From NCBI GenBank assembly GCA_021813405.1, contig JAKAKS010000007.1, forward strand, positions 1 through 35,556: a stretch of 35,556 nt of DNA, given 5' to 3'. Each line of letters opens with the position of its first letter. Within the stretch, counting starts at the first letter, position 1. This document shows, one piece after another, positions 24,198 through 32,029 of this stretch. Source of the stretch: Nitrospirota bacterium. Lineage in GTDB: Bacteria; Nitrospirota; Thermodesulfovibrionia; Thermodesulfovibrionales; JdFR-88. Both the position numbers and the translations under genes were made by a program. The notes under the pieces were generated by a model. It worked only from the letters and a program-made list of their open reading frames with translations. It did not search any database and was not told the origin of the DNA.

Positions 24198-25219
24198 AAG
24201 ACGTGTTCTTCTTTTTCTTTTTTCCCCCCCTGCGCCTTGCGGGCAAGGTATTTCAGCAGCGGGGCAAGCCCTTTTTTCCTTACCGCGGATATGGAGAAAA
24301 AGTCGATATTGTTCTCATCGCAATAAGATTTCAACTTTTCCAGCTTCTCCGGGTCCGCCGCGTCCGCCTTGGAAGCCACCACGGCCTGCGGCTTTTCCAT
24401 GAGCGCCGGGCTGTGGAGCCCAAGCTCCCTGTTTATCTTTTCCAGGTCCTGCACCGGATCTCCTGGCTGCCCCACCGAAACATCAACAAGGTGCGCCAGT
24501 ATCCTGGTCCTCTCAACGTGCCTTAAAAACTGGAAGCCAAGCCCCACCCCCCTGTGCGCACCCTCTATAAGCCCCGGAACGTCCGCCACAACGAAGCTTT
24601 TGAAGCCTTCAAGTTTCACCACGCCCAGCATCGGCTCCAGGGTGGTAAAGGGGTAATCGGCAATTTTTGGTTTTGCCGTTGTAATAACGGAAAGCAGCGT
24701 GGATTTGCCCGCGTTGGGAAGGCCTATTAGCCCCACGTCGGCCAGCAGTTTCAGCTCTATATTTACAAGCTTGTCTTCCCCGGGCATGCCGGGCTGGGCA
24801 AACTTCGGCGCCTGCCGGACGGCCGTTGCAAAATGCTGGTTCCCCTGCCCGCCACGGCCCCCTTTTGCCGCAACGAACTCCTTGCCGGGGGCATCCATGT
24901 CCGCCATCAACTCTCCGGTTTCCGCATCAGAGATAACAGAGCCAACCGGCACGCGGACTACAAGGTCGCCGCCGTCCTTGCCGTGCATCTTTTTCTTCAT
25001 GCCGTTCTGGCCTTTTTGGGCTATGTACTCCCGCTGGTATTTGAAATCAAGGAGTGTGGATAGTTCAGGGTCCGCCCTAAAGATGACATGCCCTCCCCTT
25101 CCGCCGTCGCCGCCGTCCGGGCCGCCGCGCGGCACGTACTTTTCGCGCCGGAAGCTGACCGAGCCGGCCCCTCCGTGTCCGCTTTGTATATGTATTTTTA
25201 CGAAATCGACAAATTTCAT
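24194..25219 (-). CDS. obgE: Obg family GTPase (ObgE/CgtA)
   Basis: A 341-residue GTPase linked to large-subunit assembly and stress control. The glycine-rich Obg domain occupies ~1-158 (GHGGAGSVSFRREKYVPRGG, GGDGGRGGHV). The G domain starts at VGLIGLPNAGKST (G1), with DVPG (G3) and ASKADAAD (G4). The C-terminal domain of some relatives is absent; the protein ends in a charged KKEKEEHVL tail. A terminator-like hairpin separates it from rpmA and may reduce its expression relative to the ribosomal proteins. Confidence 0.95.
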   Translation of the reverse strand: MKFVDFVKIHIQSGHGGAGSVSFRREKYVPRGGPDGGDGGRGGHVIFRADPELSTLLDFKYQREYIAQKGQNGMKKKMHGKDGGDLVVRVPVGSVISDAETGELMADMDAPGKEFVAAKGGRGGQGNQHFATAVRQAPKFAQPGMPGEDKLVNIELKLLADVGLIGLPNAGKSTLLSVITTAKPKIADYPFTTLEPMLGVVKLEGFKSFVVADVPGLIEGAHRGVGLGFQFLRHVERTRILAHLVDVSVGQPGDPVQDLEKINRELGLHSPALMEKPQAVVASKADAADPEKLEKLKSYCDENNIDFFSISAVRKKGLAPLLKYLARKAQGGKKEKEEHVL

Positions 25220-25235
25220 ATCGTCAAAATGAAAA

Positions 25236-25255
25236 AGGGCGGCTCAAGCCGCCCT
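25236..25255 (-). terminator. Intrinsic terminator/attenuator between rpmA and obgE
   Basis: A perfect GC-rich inverted repeat (arms AGGGCGGCT and AGCCGCCCT) that, on the minus strand, is followed at once by a run of five T and then CATTTT. It lies between the rpmA stop and the obgE start. It probably lets only part of transcription pass into obgE-proB. Confidence 0.75.
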
Positions 25256-25282
25256 GTGGTGTCCTTGATTTTAATCCTTCGC

Positions 25283-25549
25283 CTAGGCGCCCTGGGCAAC
25301 TGGCATCACGCTAACCTTGAGCTTTTCCCGGTCCTTCCTCTGGAAGGTGACGATGCCGTCTATCTTGGCAAATATCGTATGGTCCCTGCCCATCCCCACG
25401 TTCTGCCCTGGATGGAACTGGGTGCCGCGCTGGCGGATAAGTATATTGCCAGCCTTTACAAGCTGCCCGCCGCATCTCTTGAGCCCCAGCCGCTTGGACT
25501 CGCTCTCTCTTCCGTTTCTGGTGCTGCCTACGCCTTTTTTATGTGCCAT
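25283..25549 (-). CDS. rpmA: Large ribosomal subunit protein L27
   Basis: An 88-residue bL27, with the diagnostic N-terminus [20 protein letters not shown] and [21 protein letters not shown]27 reaches the peptidyl-transferase centre. The Met1-Ala2-His3 N-terminus is the ordinary form, without the cleavable extension seen in Firmicutes. Six bases separate it from rplU. Confidence 0.97.
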   Translation of the reverse strand: MAHKKGVGSTRNGRESESKRLGLKRCGGQLVKAGNILIRQRGTQFHPGQNVGMGRDHTIFAKIDGIVTFQRKDREKLKVSVMPVAQGA

Positions 25550-25555
25550 TGGAAA

Positions 25556-25867
25556 CTAGCCTCCAATTTTAATTTCTTTGATCCGGACTTCCGTGTAAGG
25601 CTGCCTGTGCCCCCTCAGTTTGCGGTGGCCCTTCCTCTGCTTCTGCTTGAAGACCAGCACCTTGCCGGTTTTGCCGGCGGAGATCACTTCAGCCGTTACG
25701 CTGGCCTTTTCAACATAGGGATTGCCGGTAACCATGTTACCGTCCCCGCCAACAGCCAACACTTTATCGAACACAACTTCGCCTTCGGACTCAAGCTTCT
25801 CCACAGCCATCGTCTGTCCGGAAACTACTCTGTACTGCTTCCCGCCTGTTTCTATAATCGCATACAT
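25556..25867 (-). CDS. rplU: Large ribosomal subunit protein L21
   Basis: A 103-residue bL21: [14 protein letters not shown] at the start, [20 protein letters not shown] and a short KIKEIKIGG-like end (RIKEIKIGG). It is the first gene of the operon, with a GGAGG site eight to nine bases before the ATG and a clear promoter 24-52 bases upstream. Confidence 0.97.
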   Translation of the reverse strand: MYAIIETGGKQYRVVSGQTMAVEKLESEGEVVFDKVLAVGGDGNMVTGNPYVEKASVTAEVISAGKTGKVLVFKQKQRKGHRKLRGHRQPYTEVRIKEIKIGG

Positions 25868-25890
25868 TTGGAATAACCTCCAGAACGATT

Positions 25891-25919
25891 ATTAAACTAT
25901 AAAAACAGGAAAAAGTCAA
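25891..25919 (-). promoter_or_regulatory. Promoter of the rplU-rpmA-obgE-proB operon
   Basis: Minus strand -35 TTGACT (25919-25914), a 17-base spacer and -10 TTTAAT (25896-25891), 23 bases before the rplU ATG. The strong match and optimal spacing fit a housekeeping promoter. Confidence 0.7.
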
Positions 25920-25998
25920 ATTTTTCCGGCATTACCGGCCCCGGCACACAGTGAGCCAAATCACATTATCCTCATCCGGAGGCACATAGAATATTACC

Positions 25999-26757
25999 GT
26001 GGACGAAGAAAAGAGGGAACTGGCCGCGGGAAATGACAGCCGGCACATCAAAATAACCTCCGGGCGGTCCCCGCTTCTGGAAACCAGGCTGGAGATCGGG
26101 ACGGACACGTTCCTGGTTTTAACGGAGCCTGACCGGTCCGGCTGCCTGGTTACCAGGGTATTCAACCAGGGCAGGATCGTCTGCACCAGGAAAAGCGGCC
26201 CGGTTGCAGGCGAAGCCGGAGACCATATACTCAGCAGACACAATTTCGTGATAAAGCTGTTCCGTCAGGATTTTATGGCCCGGCCAGAGTCCAAAAAGGC
26301 ATCCGGGCATATAGATGACGTCCGGGAGCTTATAAAGGTTGGCAAACTTAAGCCCGCGCTGGAGGCGGCCGAGAGCGCTGCGCTGATGTTCCCCGGAAAC
26401 GTGATGCTCACTTCCTACCGGGGCTTTCTTCTGGCCAGGGTGAAAAGGCAGTTTAAAGAGGGCATTAACGAGTGCCTTTCCGCCATATCCGGGCTGCATG
26501 ACAAAGTGCCGTTCGGGGCGGAGTTCTTCTATCCCATCCTTTATCTTAACCTTGGCAGGGTATATCTTGACGCCGGGGACAAGGCAAGGGCCTTTGCCGC
26601 GTTTACAAATGGCCTTACAACCGACCCCGGCAACAGGGAGATTGCCTGGGAGATAAAGAAACTGGGGGCCAGGAGAAAACCGGTCTTCACTTTCCTGCAA
26701 CGGTCCAACCCTCTGAACAGGTTAGCGGGCAAGATCAGGGCCATGACAGTACGCTGA
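25999..26757 (+). CDS. TPR-containing protein of unknown function
   Basis: A 252-residue soluble protein. The N-terminal ~95 residues are beta-rich (ETRLEIGTDTFLVLTEPDRS, LVTRVFNQGRIVCT), and the rest is helical with tetratricopeptide-like repeats (LIKVGKLKPALEAAESAALM, LNLGRVYLDAGDKARAFAAF). A similar N-terminal motif, I believe, occurs in other bacterial TPR proteins of unknown role. The start read here is GTG at 25999. GGAGG lies 16 bases upstream, which is too far; an in-frame ATT at 25993 would be better spaced, and a TAGAAT -10-like element ends six bases before the GTG, allowing a leaderless start. It stands alone on the plus strand. Confidence 0.75.
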   Translation: MDEEKRELAAGNDSRHIKITSGRSPLLETRLEIGTDTFLVLTEPDRSGCLVTRVFNQGRIVCTRKSGPVAGEAGDHILSRHNFVIKLFRQDFMARPESKKASGHIDDVRELIKVGKLKPALEAAESAALMFPGNVMLTSYRGFLLARVKRQFKEGINECLSAISGLHDKVPFGAEFFYPILYLNLGRVYLDAGDKARAFAAFTNGLTTDPGNREIAWEIKKLGARRKPVFTFLQRSNPLNRLAGKIRAMTVR

Positions 26758-27036
26758 TTTCAACTGCTAAATCACCGTAATGTTCTGAAAATTGTGGAGT
26801 GGCCGGGCGAGCCGTACCGGACCCGCGGCGCGGCGTTGGCCGGGCGCCGTATTAGTGTGAGCCGCGCGGCACAGACCTGAGGTTAATTGAAGCGAGATGA
26901 GGCCTATCTGGGGCGAACAACGCTCCGCGAAAAAAAGAAAAACTTAAATGGGAGATTTGGGCATACCGGCGAATGCCGCCGGAAATCATCGTGCGCTATT
27001 TACCAGCCTGGTCTTTGAGTTAAAACAGAAAAAAGT
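26758..27036. other. Convergent intergenic region with GC-rich repeats
   Basis: About 280 bases between converging genes. The segment 26800-26870 is much more GC-rich than its surroundings and holds TGGCCGGGCG twice (26800-26809 and 26837-26846) and complementary arms GCGCGGC/GCCGCGC (about 26828-26867). A separate hairpin CCGGCG/CGCCGG lies at 26966-26982. No gene is evident. A structured RNA or a remnant element is possible. Confidence 0.45.
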
Positions 27037-28284
27037 TTACGCGGGCCTTCTGCCCTGTTTGGGGATAACTGCAATACCGGAAGAATCTATATGGCAACGG
27101 AAGCGGTCTTTTTCGGGGTCGAAGCCGATGGCCTCGTTCATTTCTATCACGTTCTGCTTGTCCACGATAATGCCTTTTAGCCTGGCCCCTTTTTTAATGA
27201 CGCAGTCCTCCATTACAATCGAATCCTCTATCACCACATCATCGCCTATCTGCACCCCTGCCCGTATTACGCTGTTGGATATCCTTGCGTCTTCCACAGA
27301 TACGCCTTCGGCGAAATAGCTGTTTGTAATCTCCCCGCGTATTATCTTGGCGGCTGCCAGGTCATGCATAACCGCATGCACCGGCCATGCCCGGTTGGCT
27401 ATTTCGAATTTCGGGGTAACGCCAAGCATGTCCATGTGGGCGTCATAGAATGAACGGATGGTGCCTACATCCCGCCAGTAGCCCTCTTCCTCATACGGCT
27501 TAAGTTCCGGCACGGTGTTAGTGGCAAAGTCATACGCGTAAACCTTGCCTTTTGAAAGCGCGCCCGGAATGATATGGGCGCCAAAATCGTGCTGCCTTTT
27601 GCCTTGCGCCTCAACCAGGCAATGCACAAGGAAATCCTTGTTGAAGATGTAATTGCCCATGGAAACATAGGCCCTCTCCGGGTCCGCAGGCATGGGCTTG
27701 GGCTGTTTCGGCTTTTCATGGAATTTAAGTATGCGGTTTTCGGGGTCCGTCTCTATAACGCCGAAGCTGGACGCCTCCCGCAGCGGCGCCGGCCTGGCCG
27801 CCACGGTGATGTCCGCACCCCTTGAAAGGTGAAAATCCATCATCTGGCGTATGTCCATGCGGTACACGTGGTCCGCGCCAAAGATTATTATCAGCTCCGG
27901 GTTAAGCTGGTTTATAAGGGCAAGGTTCTGGAACACTGCATCCGACGTGCCCTGGAACCACTCCGGCCCCATCCTCATCTGCGGCGGCACAACCGTTATG
28001 AAATGCTCCCTTACCACGGGCGAAAGCACCCAGTTCTGCCTTATGTGCTCGATAAGCGACTGGGACTTGTACTGAACAAGAAGATAGATGGAATAGATGC
28101 GCGAGTTTACCAGATTGGACAACACGAAATCCACAATCCTGAACCGGCCGCCAAACGGAACGGCTGGCTTGGAACGCATTGCTGTAAGCGGAAAAAGCCT
28201 CTCTCCCTTGCCCCCCGCCAGCACAAAGGCCAGCGCTCTTGGATGCGCCAATTTCCCTCCGGATCTATTTTTAGACAGTTCCAT
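27037..28284 (-). CDS. glgC: Glucose-1-phosphate adenylyltransferase
   Basis: A protein of about 415 residues that makes ADP-glucose, the first committed step of glycogen synthesis. The N-terminal domain has LAGGKGERLFPLT and SKPAVPFGG, then GTSDAVFQNL, FGADHVYRMD and FHEKPKQP. The C-terminal half is a left-handed beta-helix (SNSVIRAGVQIGDDVVIEDS). The ATG at 28284 is used here; an in-frame TTG at 28299 would add five residues, and neither has a clear ribosome site. It follows the substrate-binding lipoprotein gene closely and is the last gene of the tpiA-secG cluster. Confidence 0.95.
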   Translation of the reverse strand: MELSKNRSGGKLAHPRALAFVLAGGKGERLFPLTAMRSKPAVPFGGRFRIVDFVLSNLVNSRIYSIYLLVQYKSQSLIEHIRQNWVLSPVVREHFITVVPPQMRMGPEWFQGTSDAVFQNLALINQLNPELIIIFGADHVYRMDIRQMMDFHLSRGADITVAARPAPLREASSFGVIETDPENRILKFHEKPKQPKPMPADPERAYVSMGNYIFNKDFLVHCLVEAQGKRQHDFGAHIIPGALSKGKVYAYDFATNTVPELKPYEEEGYWRDVGTIRSFYDAHMDMLGVTPKFEIANRAWPVHAVMHDLAAAKIIRGEITNSYFAEGVSVEDARISNSVIRAGVQIGDDVVIEDSIVMEDCVIKKGARLKGIIVDKQNVIEMNEAIGFDPEKDRFRCHIDSSGIAVIPKQGRRPA

Positions 28285-28302
28285 GAAAGCAGCAGACAAA
28301 GG

Positions 28303-29901
28303 TTAATTATACCAAAGGTTTTTGTCCGCCGGGACCCGCCACTTTATGAAATTGTACCATATGCCGATGGGGGCCTCTTTAACGCCTTTAAAGCGCTTGT
28401 TCAGCACAGGAAGGGCGTCCGCAACATAAAGGAAACAGCATGGCTGGTCATTCGCCAGCAGAGCATGGATGCGGTGGTAATCCGCCTGCCTTTTTTTCAT
28501 GTTGAAGGTGCTCCTGCCTTCTATAAGCAGCTTGTCCACCTCCGGGTTGCCGTATGACAGAAAATTAAACTCCCCAGGCTTCGTTTTTTTGGAGTAGAAG
28601 ATATCATAGAGGTCCGGGTCCGGGCTCAGTTCCCATCCAAGGAGCACGGCGTCGAATCTTTTTTTGTCCACATACTGGTGCAGGAAGGCCTGCCATTCCA
28701 GCGTTTGTATCTGCACGCGCACCCCTATCTTCCTCAGCTCTTCCTGGATTATCTGGGCGGCCATGCTCCTTCTGGGATCGCCTTCGGCCAGCAGTATCGT
28801 AAAGCGGAACGGGTTTCCTTTTTTTTCCATGACGCCATTTTTAAGCGTCCAGCCCGCCTCTTTAAACAGCTCCAGCGCCCTCTGCGGGTTGTAATCCGGG
28901 TCTTTCACATTCTCATTATAGGCCCAGGAGCCGGGCAGGAAAGGCCCGGTGCATGGGGTGCCGTATCCCATCAGGGCGCCCTTGATTATGGATTGTTTGT
29001 CTATGGCGTGCGCCAGCGCGCGCCGTACCCTCACATCCCTGAACCTGTTTTTCAGGAGGTTCCACCCAAGGTAATCATAGCCCATAGCAGGATAACGGAA
29101 TTTCTGGAAATATTTGCGGAAGATGGGCGTGCCGGCCTGGTTTTTGTACTGGGCCGGGGTAAGGCCTTTGTAATCAATGCCGCCGAACTTCAGTTCCAGG
29201 AAAGCTGTGGCGTCGTCGGGGATTATCCGCATTATGTACTGGTCTATATTGGGCCTGCCCTCGAAATAGTCCGGATTGGCCTCAAGCACTATGCGCTGCC
29301 CGGTCACCCACTCCTTTAACTTATACGGGCCGGTGCCAACCGGGTGCCTGGAATAATAACTGGAAGAAAGGTCCTTGCCCTCCAGGATATGTTTGGGTAT
29401 TATCCCCATGCCCCATGCCCCAAGCGCAGGTGCATACGGCGCCTTGTACGTAACTTTTACCGTGTACGGGCCCAGCGCAACAACGCTTTTTACCGGGCCG
29501 TAATCGCTTGAGTACGGCGTGGGCACTTTCGGATTCGTGACCTCCTGGTACGTAAACACCACGTCGTCTGCGGTGAAGGGTACACCATCCTGCCAGCGGA
29601 CATTCTTGCGGAGGTGGAAGATAATCACCAGCCCGCCGTCTTTTATCTCCCAGCTTTTTGCCAGGTCCCCGACAATATTTAAATTTCTGTCGTATTTTGT
29701 GAGCCCGTTGAATATCCACCCGCTGATAGTGGCAGAAGTGCTGTCCGTGGCCAGCATCGGGAGAAGCCGTTTAGCGTCCGCGCTGGAGCCCACAACGATG
29801 GTGTTTGGCATGTCCACACGGGGCGGACGGTTGCAGGACAACAGCGAGGCAAAGACAAGAAAAGCAAAAATAAATTTCAAATTTGAGATTTCAAATTTCA
29901 A
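28303..29901 (-). CDS. Solute-binding lipoprotein, peptide/nickel ABC transporter type (SBP family 5)
   Basis: A 532-residue periplasmic binding protein. A lipoprotein signal ends at SLLSC, followed by a family 5 fold: NTIVVGSSADAKRLLPMLAT, FHLRKNVRWQDGVPFTADDV, RHPVGTGPYKLKEWVTG and VRRALAHAIDK. These proteins bind peptides, opines or metal chelates for ABC import. No permease or ATPase gene is nearby, so its transporter is elsewhere or it is an orphan. The start is uncertain: TTG at 29901 or TTG at 29880. The second gives a more typical signal (MKFIFAFLVFASLLSC). Both lie in an AAATTTGAAATTT-type repeat. Confidence 0.9.
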   Translation of the reverse strand: MKFEISNLKFIFAFLVFASLLSCNRPPRVDMPNTIVVGSSADAKRLLPMLATDSTSATISGWIFNGLTKYDRNLNIVGDLAKSWEIKDGGLVIIFHLRKNVRWQDGVPFTADDVVFTYQEVTNPKVPTPYSSDYGPVKSVVALGPYTVKVTYKAPYAPALGAWGMGIIPKHILEGKDLSSSYYSRHPVGTGPYKLKEWVTGQRIVLEANPDYFEGRPNIDQYIMRIIPDDATAFLELKFGGIDYKGLTPAQYKNQAGTPIFRKYFQKFRYPAMGYDYLGWNLLKNRFRDVRVRRALAHAIDKQSIIKGALMGYGTPCTGPFLPGSWAYNENVKDPDYNPQRALELFKEAGWTLKNGVMEKKGNPFRFTILLAEGDPRRSMAAQIIQEELRKIGVRVQIQTLEWQAFLHQYVDKKRFDAVLLGWELSPDPDLYDIFYSKKTKPGEFNFLSYGNPEVDKLLIEGRSTFNMKKRQADYHRIHALLANDQPCCFLYVADALPVLNKRFKGVKEAPIGIWYNFIKWRVPADKNLWYN

Positions 29902-29905
29902 ATTT
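29873..29905. repeat. AAATTTGAAATTT-type simple repeat at the start of the binding-protein gene
   Basis: Several copies of CAAATTTGAAATTT-like units, partly inverted (plus strand 29873-29905), span the candidate TTG start codons and the end of the secG-SBP spacer. I have the impression that similar short elements recur between genes in some uncultivated bacteria; that is from memory. Confidence 0.6.
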
Positions 29906-29932
29906 ACGGCTGCCGTTATCTACGCCATCCGG

Positions 29933-30319
29933 TTATTTTCCGGCTGGGGGTGTTTTGGCCGCTCCGGGCTGGGCAGCGTTGGGCTGCTGGCCGGGAATAT
30001 TTCCGGGCCTTGCCGGGCCAGGAATATTACCTGCGGCCCCTGGCATAGCAGGCGCCTGCATAGGGACAGGCCTAACCACGCTTGCCGCACCCCTGAAAGA
30101 AAGCATTGTTAGAAGAAGTGACGTGATCATGAACACTATCGCCGCAGTTGTGGTTACCTTGCTTAAGAAAGTTGCGGCGCCCCTGCCGCCAAACAGGGTC
30201 TGGCTGGAGCCGCCCCCGAAGGCCGCGCCCAGTTCGGCGCCCCTGCCGCCTTGCACCAGCACCACAAAAATAAGAAATATGCATACAAGAATATGAATTA
30301 TTGTTATCAGGACAGTCAT
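29933..30319 (-). CDS. secG: SecG, protein translocase subunit
   Basis: A 128-residue SecG. TM1 (TVLITIIHILVCIFLIFVVLVQ), the conserved VQGGRGAELGAAFGGGSSQTLFG loop and TM2 (TTTAAIVFMITSLLLTML) match the family, which partners SecYE in the inner membrane. The ATG at 30319 is chosen because GAGGGG lies six bases upstream and it gives the canonical N-terminus; it overlaps the tpiA stop (ATGA). A ~45-residue Pro/Ala/Gly-rich tail (PMQAPAMPGAAGN, GPARPGNIPG) extends beyond the usual end. Confidence 0.95.
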   Translation of the reverse strand: MTVLITIIHILVCIFLIFVVLVQGGRGAELGAAFGGGSSQTLFGGRGAATFLSKVTTTAAIVFMITSLLLTMLSFRGAASVVRPVPMQAPAMPGAAGNIPGPARPGNIPGQQPNAAQPGAAKTPPAGK

Positions 30320-31083
30320 TTGGAACCCCTCTTGAAATTTATTAGCCTTGCAAAGCTTTCCGGCTCCAGGCTGGCGCCGCCCACAAGCGCGCCGTCCACG
30401 TCCGGGCATGACATAAGCGTGTCCACGTTATCGGGCTTCACGCTTCCGCCATACAGTATCCTCACCTCTCCGGAAACATTTCCGGATGGGAAAAGCTCTT
30501 TAACCACGGAGCGGATAAACGCATGGGCCTCCTGCGCCTGCTCCGGCGTGGCGTTTACGCCGGTGCCTATGGCCCATACCGGCTCGTAAGCGATCACCAC
30601 GTCCTTCATCTGCCCGGCCGTTATGCCTGCAAGCCCTCCGGATGTCTGCCTTTTAAGCACATCGAAGGTCTTGCCCGCATTGCGCTCCTCAAGCGTCTCG
30701 CCGATGCACATGACAACGCCAAGGCCCCCGGCAATGGTTGCCTTCACCTTGCGGTTCACAATGTCGTCGGTCTCATGAAAATACTGCCTGCGCTCCGAGT
30801 GGCCCACTATGCAAACGGATGCGCCGGCGTCCTTGACCATACTTACCGATATTTCGCCGGTGTACGCGCCTTTGGGCTCGTAAAACACATCCTGGGAGGC
30901 CACCAGCACGCCGGAGCCGTTAAGGGCGTCCGATAATGCCATAAGCGAGGTAAACGGAGGGGCTATCAGCTTGTCCACGTCCTTGCTGTCCGGTATCAGC
31001 GGCAGCAGGCGGGCGGCGAAGTCCAGCGCCTCCGGTATCGTCTTGTGCATCTTCCAGTTTGCGGCTATAAATGGCCTGCGCAT
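30316..31083 (-). CDS. tpiA: Triose-phosphate isomerase
   Basis: A 255-residue glycolytic and gluconeogenic enzyme. Catalytic signatures are all present: AANWKMHKT (Asn and Lys near the N-terminus), GHSERR (catalytic His), AYEPVWAIGTG (catalytic Glu) and LYGGSVKP (phosphate binding). It is followed by secG, a common order. The ATG has no ribosome site, and a -10 ends seven bases upstream, so the mRNA is probably leaderless. Confidence 0.97.
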   Translation of the reverse strand: MRRPFIAANWKMHKTIPEALDFAARLLPLIPDSKDVDKLIAPPFTSLMALSDALNGSGVLVASQDVFYEPKGAYTGEISVSMVKDAGASVCIVGHSERRQYFHETDDIVNRKVKATIAGGLGVVMCIGETLEERNAGKTFDVLKRQTSGGLAGITAGQMKDVVIAYEPVWAIGTGVNATPEQAQEAHAFIRSVVKELFPSGNVSGEVRILYGGSVKPDNVDTLMSCPDVDGALVGGASLEPESFARLINFKRGSK

Positions 31084-31090
31084 CCATGTA

Positions 31091-31119
31091 ATTTAAAGGG
31101 AAAACGGGGACAAAGTCAA
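31091..31119 (-). promoter_or_regulatory. Promoter of tpiA-secG, predicted leaderless
   Basis: Minus strand TTGACT (31119-31114), 17-base spacer, TTAAAT (31096-31091), ending seven bases before the tpiA ATG. It lies just downstream of the tRNA-Ala terminator. Confidence 0.6.
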
Positions 31120-31190
31120 GGAAAACAGGCGATACCGGAAATGGGGAACGTATGGGAAACATAATGGAAGCGCGCGGGAGAAAAAAACAA

Positions 31191-31214
31191 GGGTTACGCC
31201 AGCTGGCGTAACCC
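31191..31214 (-). terminator. Intrinsic terminator of tRNA-Ala
   Basis: A 24-bp perfect palindrome (arms GGGTTACGCCAG / CTGGCGTAACCC) followed on the minus strand by TTGTTTTTTT. The plus strand also has a T-run, so it may act in both directions. Confidence 0.85.
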
Positions 31215-31223
31215 CTTTTTAAG

Positions 31224-31296
<73 letters not shown>

Positions 31297-31368
31297 TTAT
31301 CGCAAGGAAGTAATAGCTTATCATCAAAGCGGTCAGCATTTCAATGGGTTGCCGGAACTTTCCGGTGT

Positions 31369-31397
31369 TTGACTGCGCCCGCCCTCATATATAGAAT
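31369..31397 (+). promoter_or_regulatory. Promoter of the NifU-like gene
   Basis: TTGACT (31369-31374), exactly 17 bases, TAGAAT (31392-31397). The start is expected near 31404, giving a leader of about 65 bases ending in AAAGGAGG and the ATG. Confidence 0.7.
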
Positions 31398-31468
31398 GCA
31401 GGTAGGGGCAGACATAACGCGCGGGATTAATGCTAAATTAAATATATAACCGCAAAGGAGGTAACAGA

Positions 31469-31693
31469 ATGCTCCAGGACAAGGTGAAAACGGTAATTGA
31501 CGAGATAAGGCCGTACCTGAAGGCCGACGGCGGGGACGCCGAACTGGTTGAGGTGTCGGAAGACGGCATAGTGAAACTGAAGCTTCTTGGCGCGTGCGGC
31601 CATTGCCCGATGTCCATAATGACCCTTAAGATGGGCATTGAAAAGAGGATAAAGGAGAAGGTCCCCGAAATAAAAGAGGTAGTTGCAGTATAG
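31469..31693 (+). CDS. NifU C-terminal-domain (Nfu-type) iron-sulfur carrier
   Basis: A 74-residue protein equal to the NifU C-terminal domain alone: IRPYLKADGGDAELVEV, LLGACGHCPMSIMTLKMGIE with the CXXC (C43-X2-C46) that holds a [4Fe-4S] cluster, and a final VPEIKEVVAV. Nfu proteins deliver clusters to target enzymes. The ATG has a strong AAAGGAGG. It is the first gene of a pair with an unknown 88-residue protein; iscU, iscS and sufB are not in the window. Confidence 0.94.
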   Translation: MLQDKVKTVIDEIRPYLKADGGDAELVEVSEDGIVKLKLLGACGHCPMSIMTLKMGIEKRIKEKVPEIKEVVAV

Positions 31694-31696
31694 GCG

Positions 31697-31963
31697 ATGG
31701 GCCATAACATACCCGGCATAAAGGACCTGGCCTCCAGGTATACCCCGGAGGAGATAGAGCTCTGCATTACGGAGCAGCTTGAAAAGGGCCATAACGTCTG
31801 CATACGCGGCCAGTCCGCCAAGGCCGTATTAAACGAGCTTGCCGGGGCCTCGCTGGTAAAACAGCTTATGCAGGAAAAGGGAATGCCACTTTCAGATGCG
31901 CTCCGCGAACTGGCCCGCAGGGTAAGGCAGGTATATCATTACAGCCTGGAAACCAGGGATTAG
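31697..31963 (+). CDS. Small conserved-looking protein of unknown function, downstream of NifU-like gene
   Basis: An 88-residue soluble protein, mostly helical (KDLASRYTPEEIELCITEQL, AGASLVKQLMQEKGMPLSDA, LRELARRVRQVYHYS). The N-terminus MGHNIPGIKDLASRYTPEEI recalls small IP-x-IK-x-L-x-Y proteins, but I cannot name a family. Two Cys (C23 and C35, in ELCI and NVCI) are present. It starts three bases after the NifU-like stop codon, so the two are co-translated. A link to iron-sulfur delivery is an inference from context. Confidence 0.75.
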   Translation: MGHNIPGIKDLASRYTPEEIELCITEQLEKGHNVCIRGQSAKAVLNELAGASLVKQLMQEKGMPLSDALRELARRVRQVYHYSLETRD

Positions 31964-32017
31964 GGGCCGGGGGAAAACCCGGCCTCCTTTCTTCTGGAAT
32001 ACAGCCTGCGGTTTTAG

Positions 32018-32023
32018 TATAAT
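32018..32023 (+). promoter_or_regulatory. Consensus -10 of the rml operon, predicted leaderless
   Basis: A perfect TATAAT ends six bases before the rmlA ATG. The -35 region is weak (TGGAAT at 31995-32000). No Shine-Dalgarno lies between. Transcription should begin at or within a base of the ATG. Confidence 0.55.
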
Positions 32024-32029
32024 ACCCGG

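Noticed and set aside
26948-27319. Plus-strand 123-codon frame over the end of glgC
   Set aside because: Most of it is antisense to the conserved beta-helix of GlgC.
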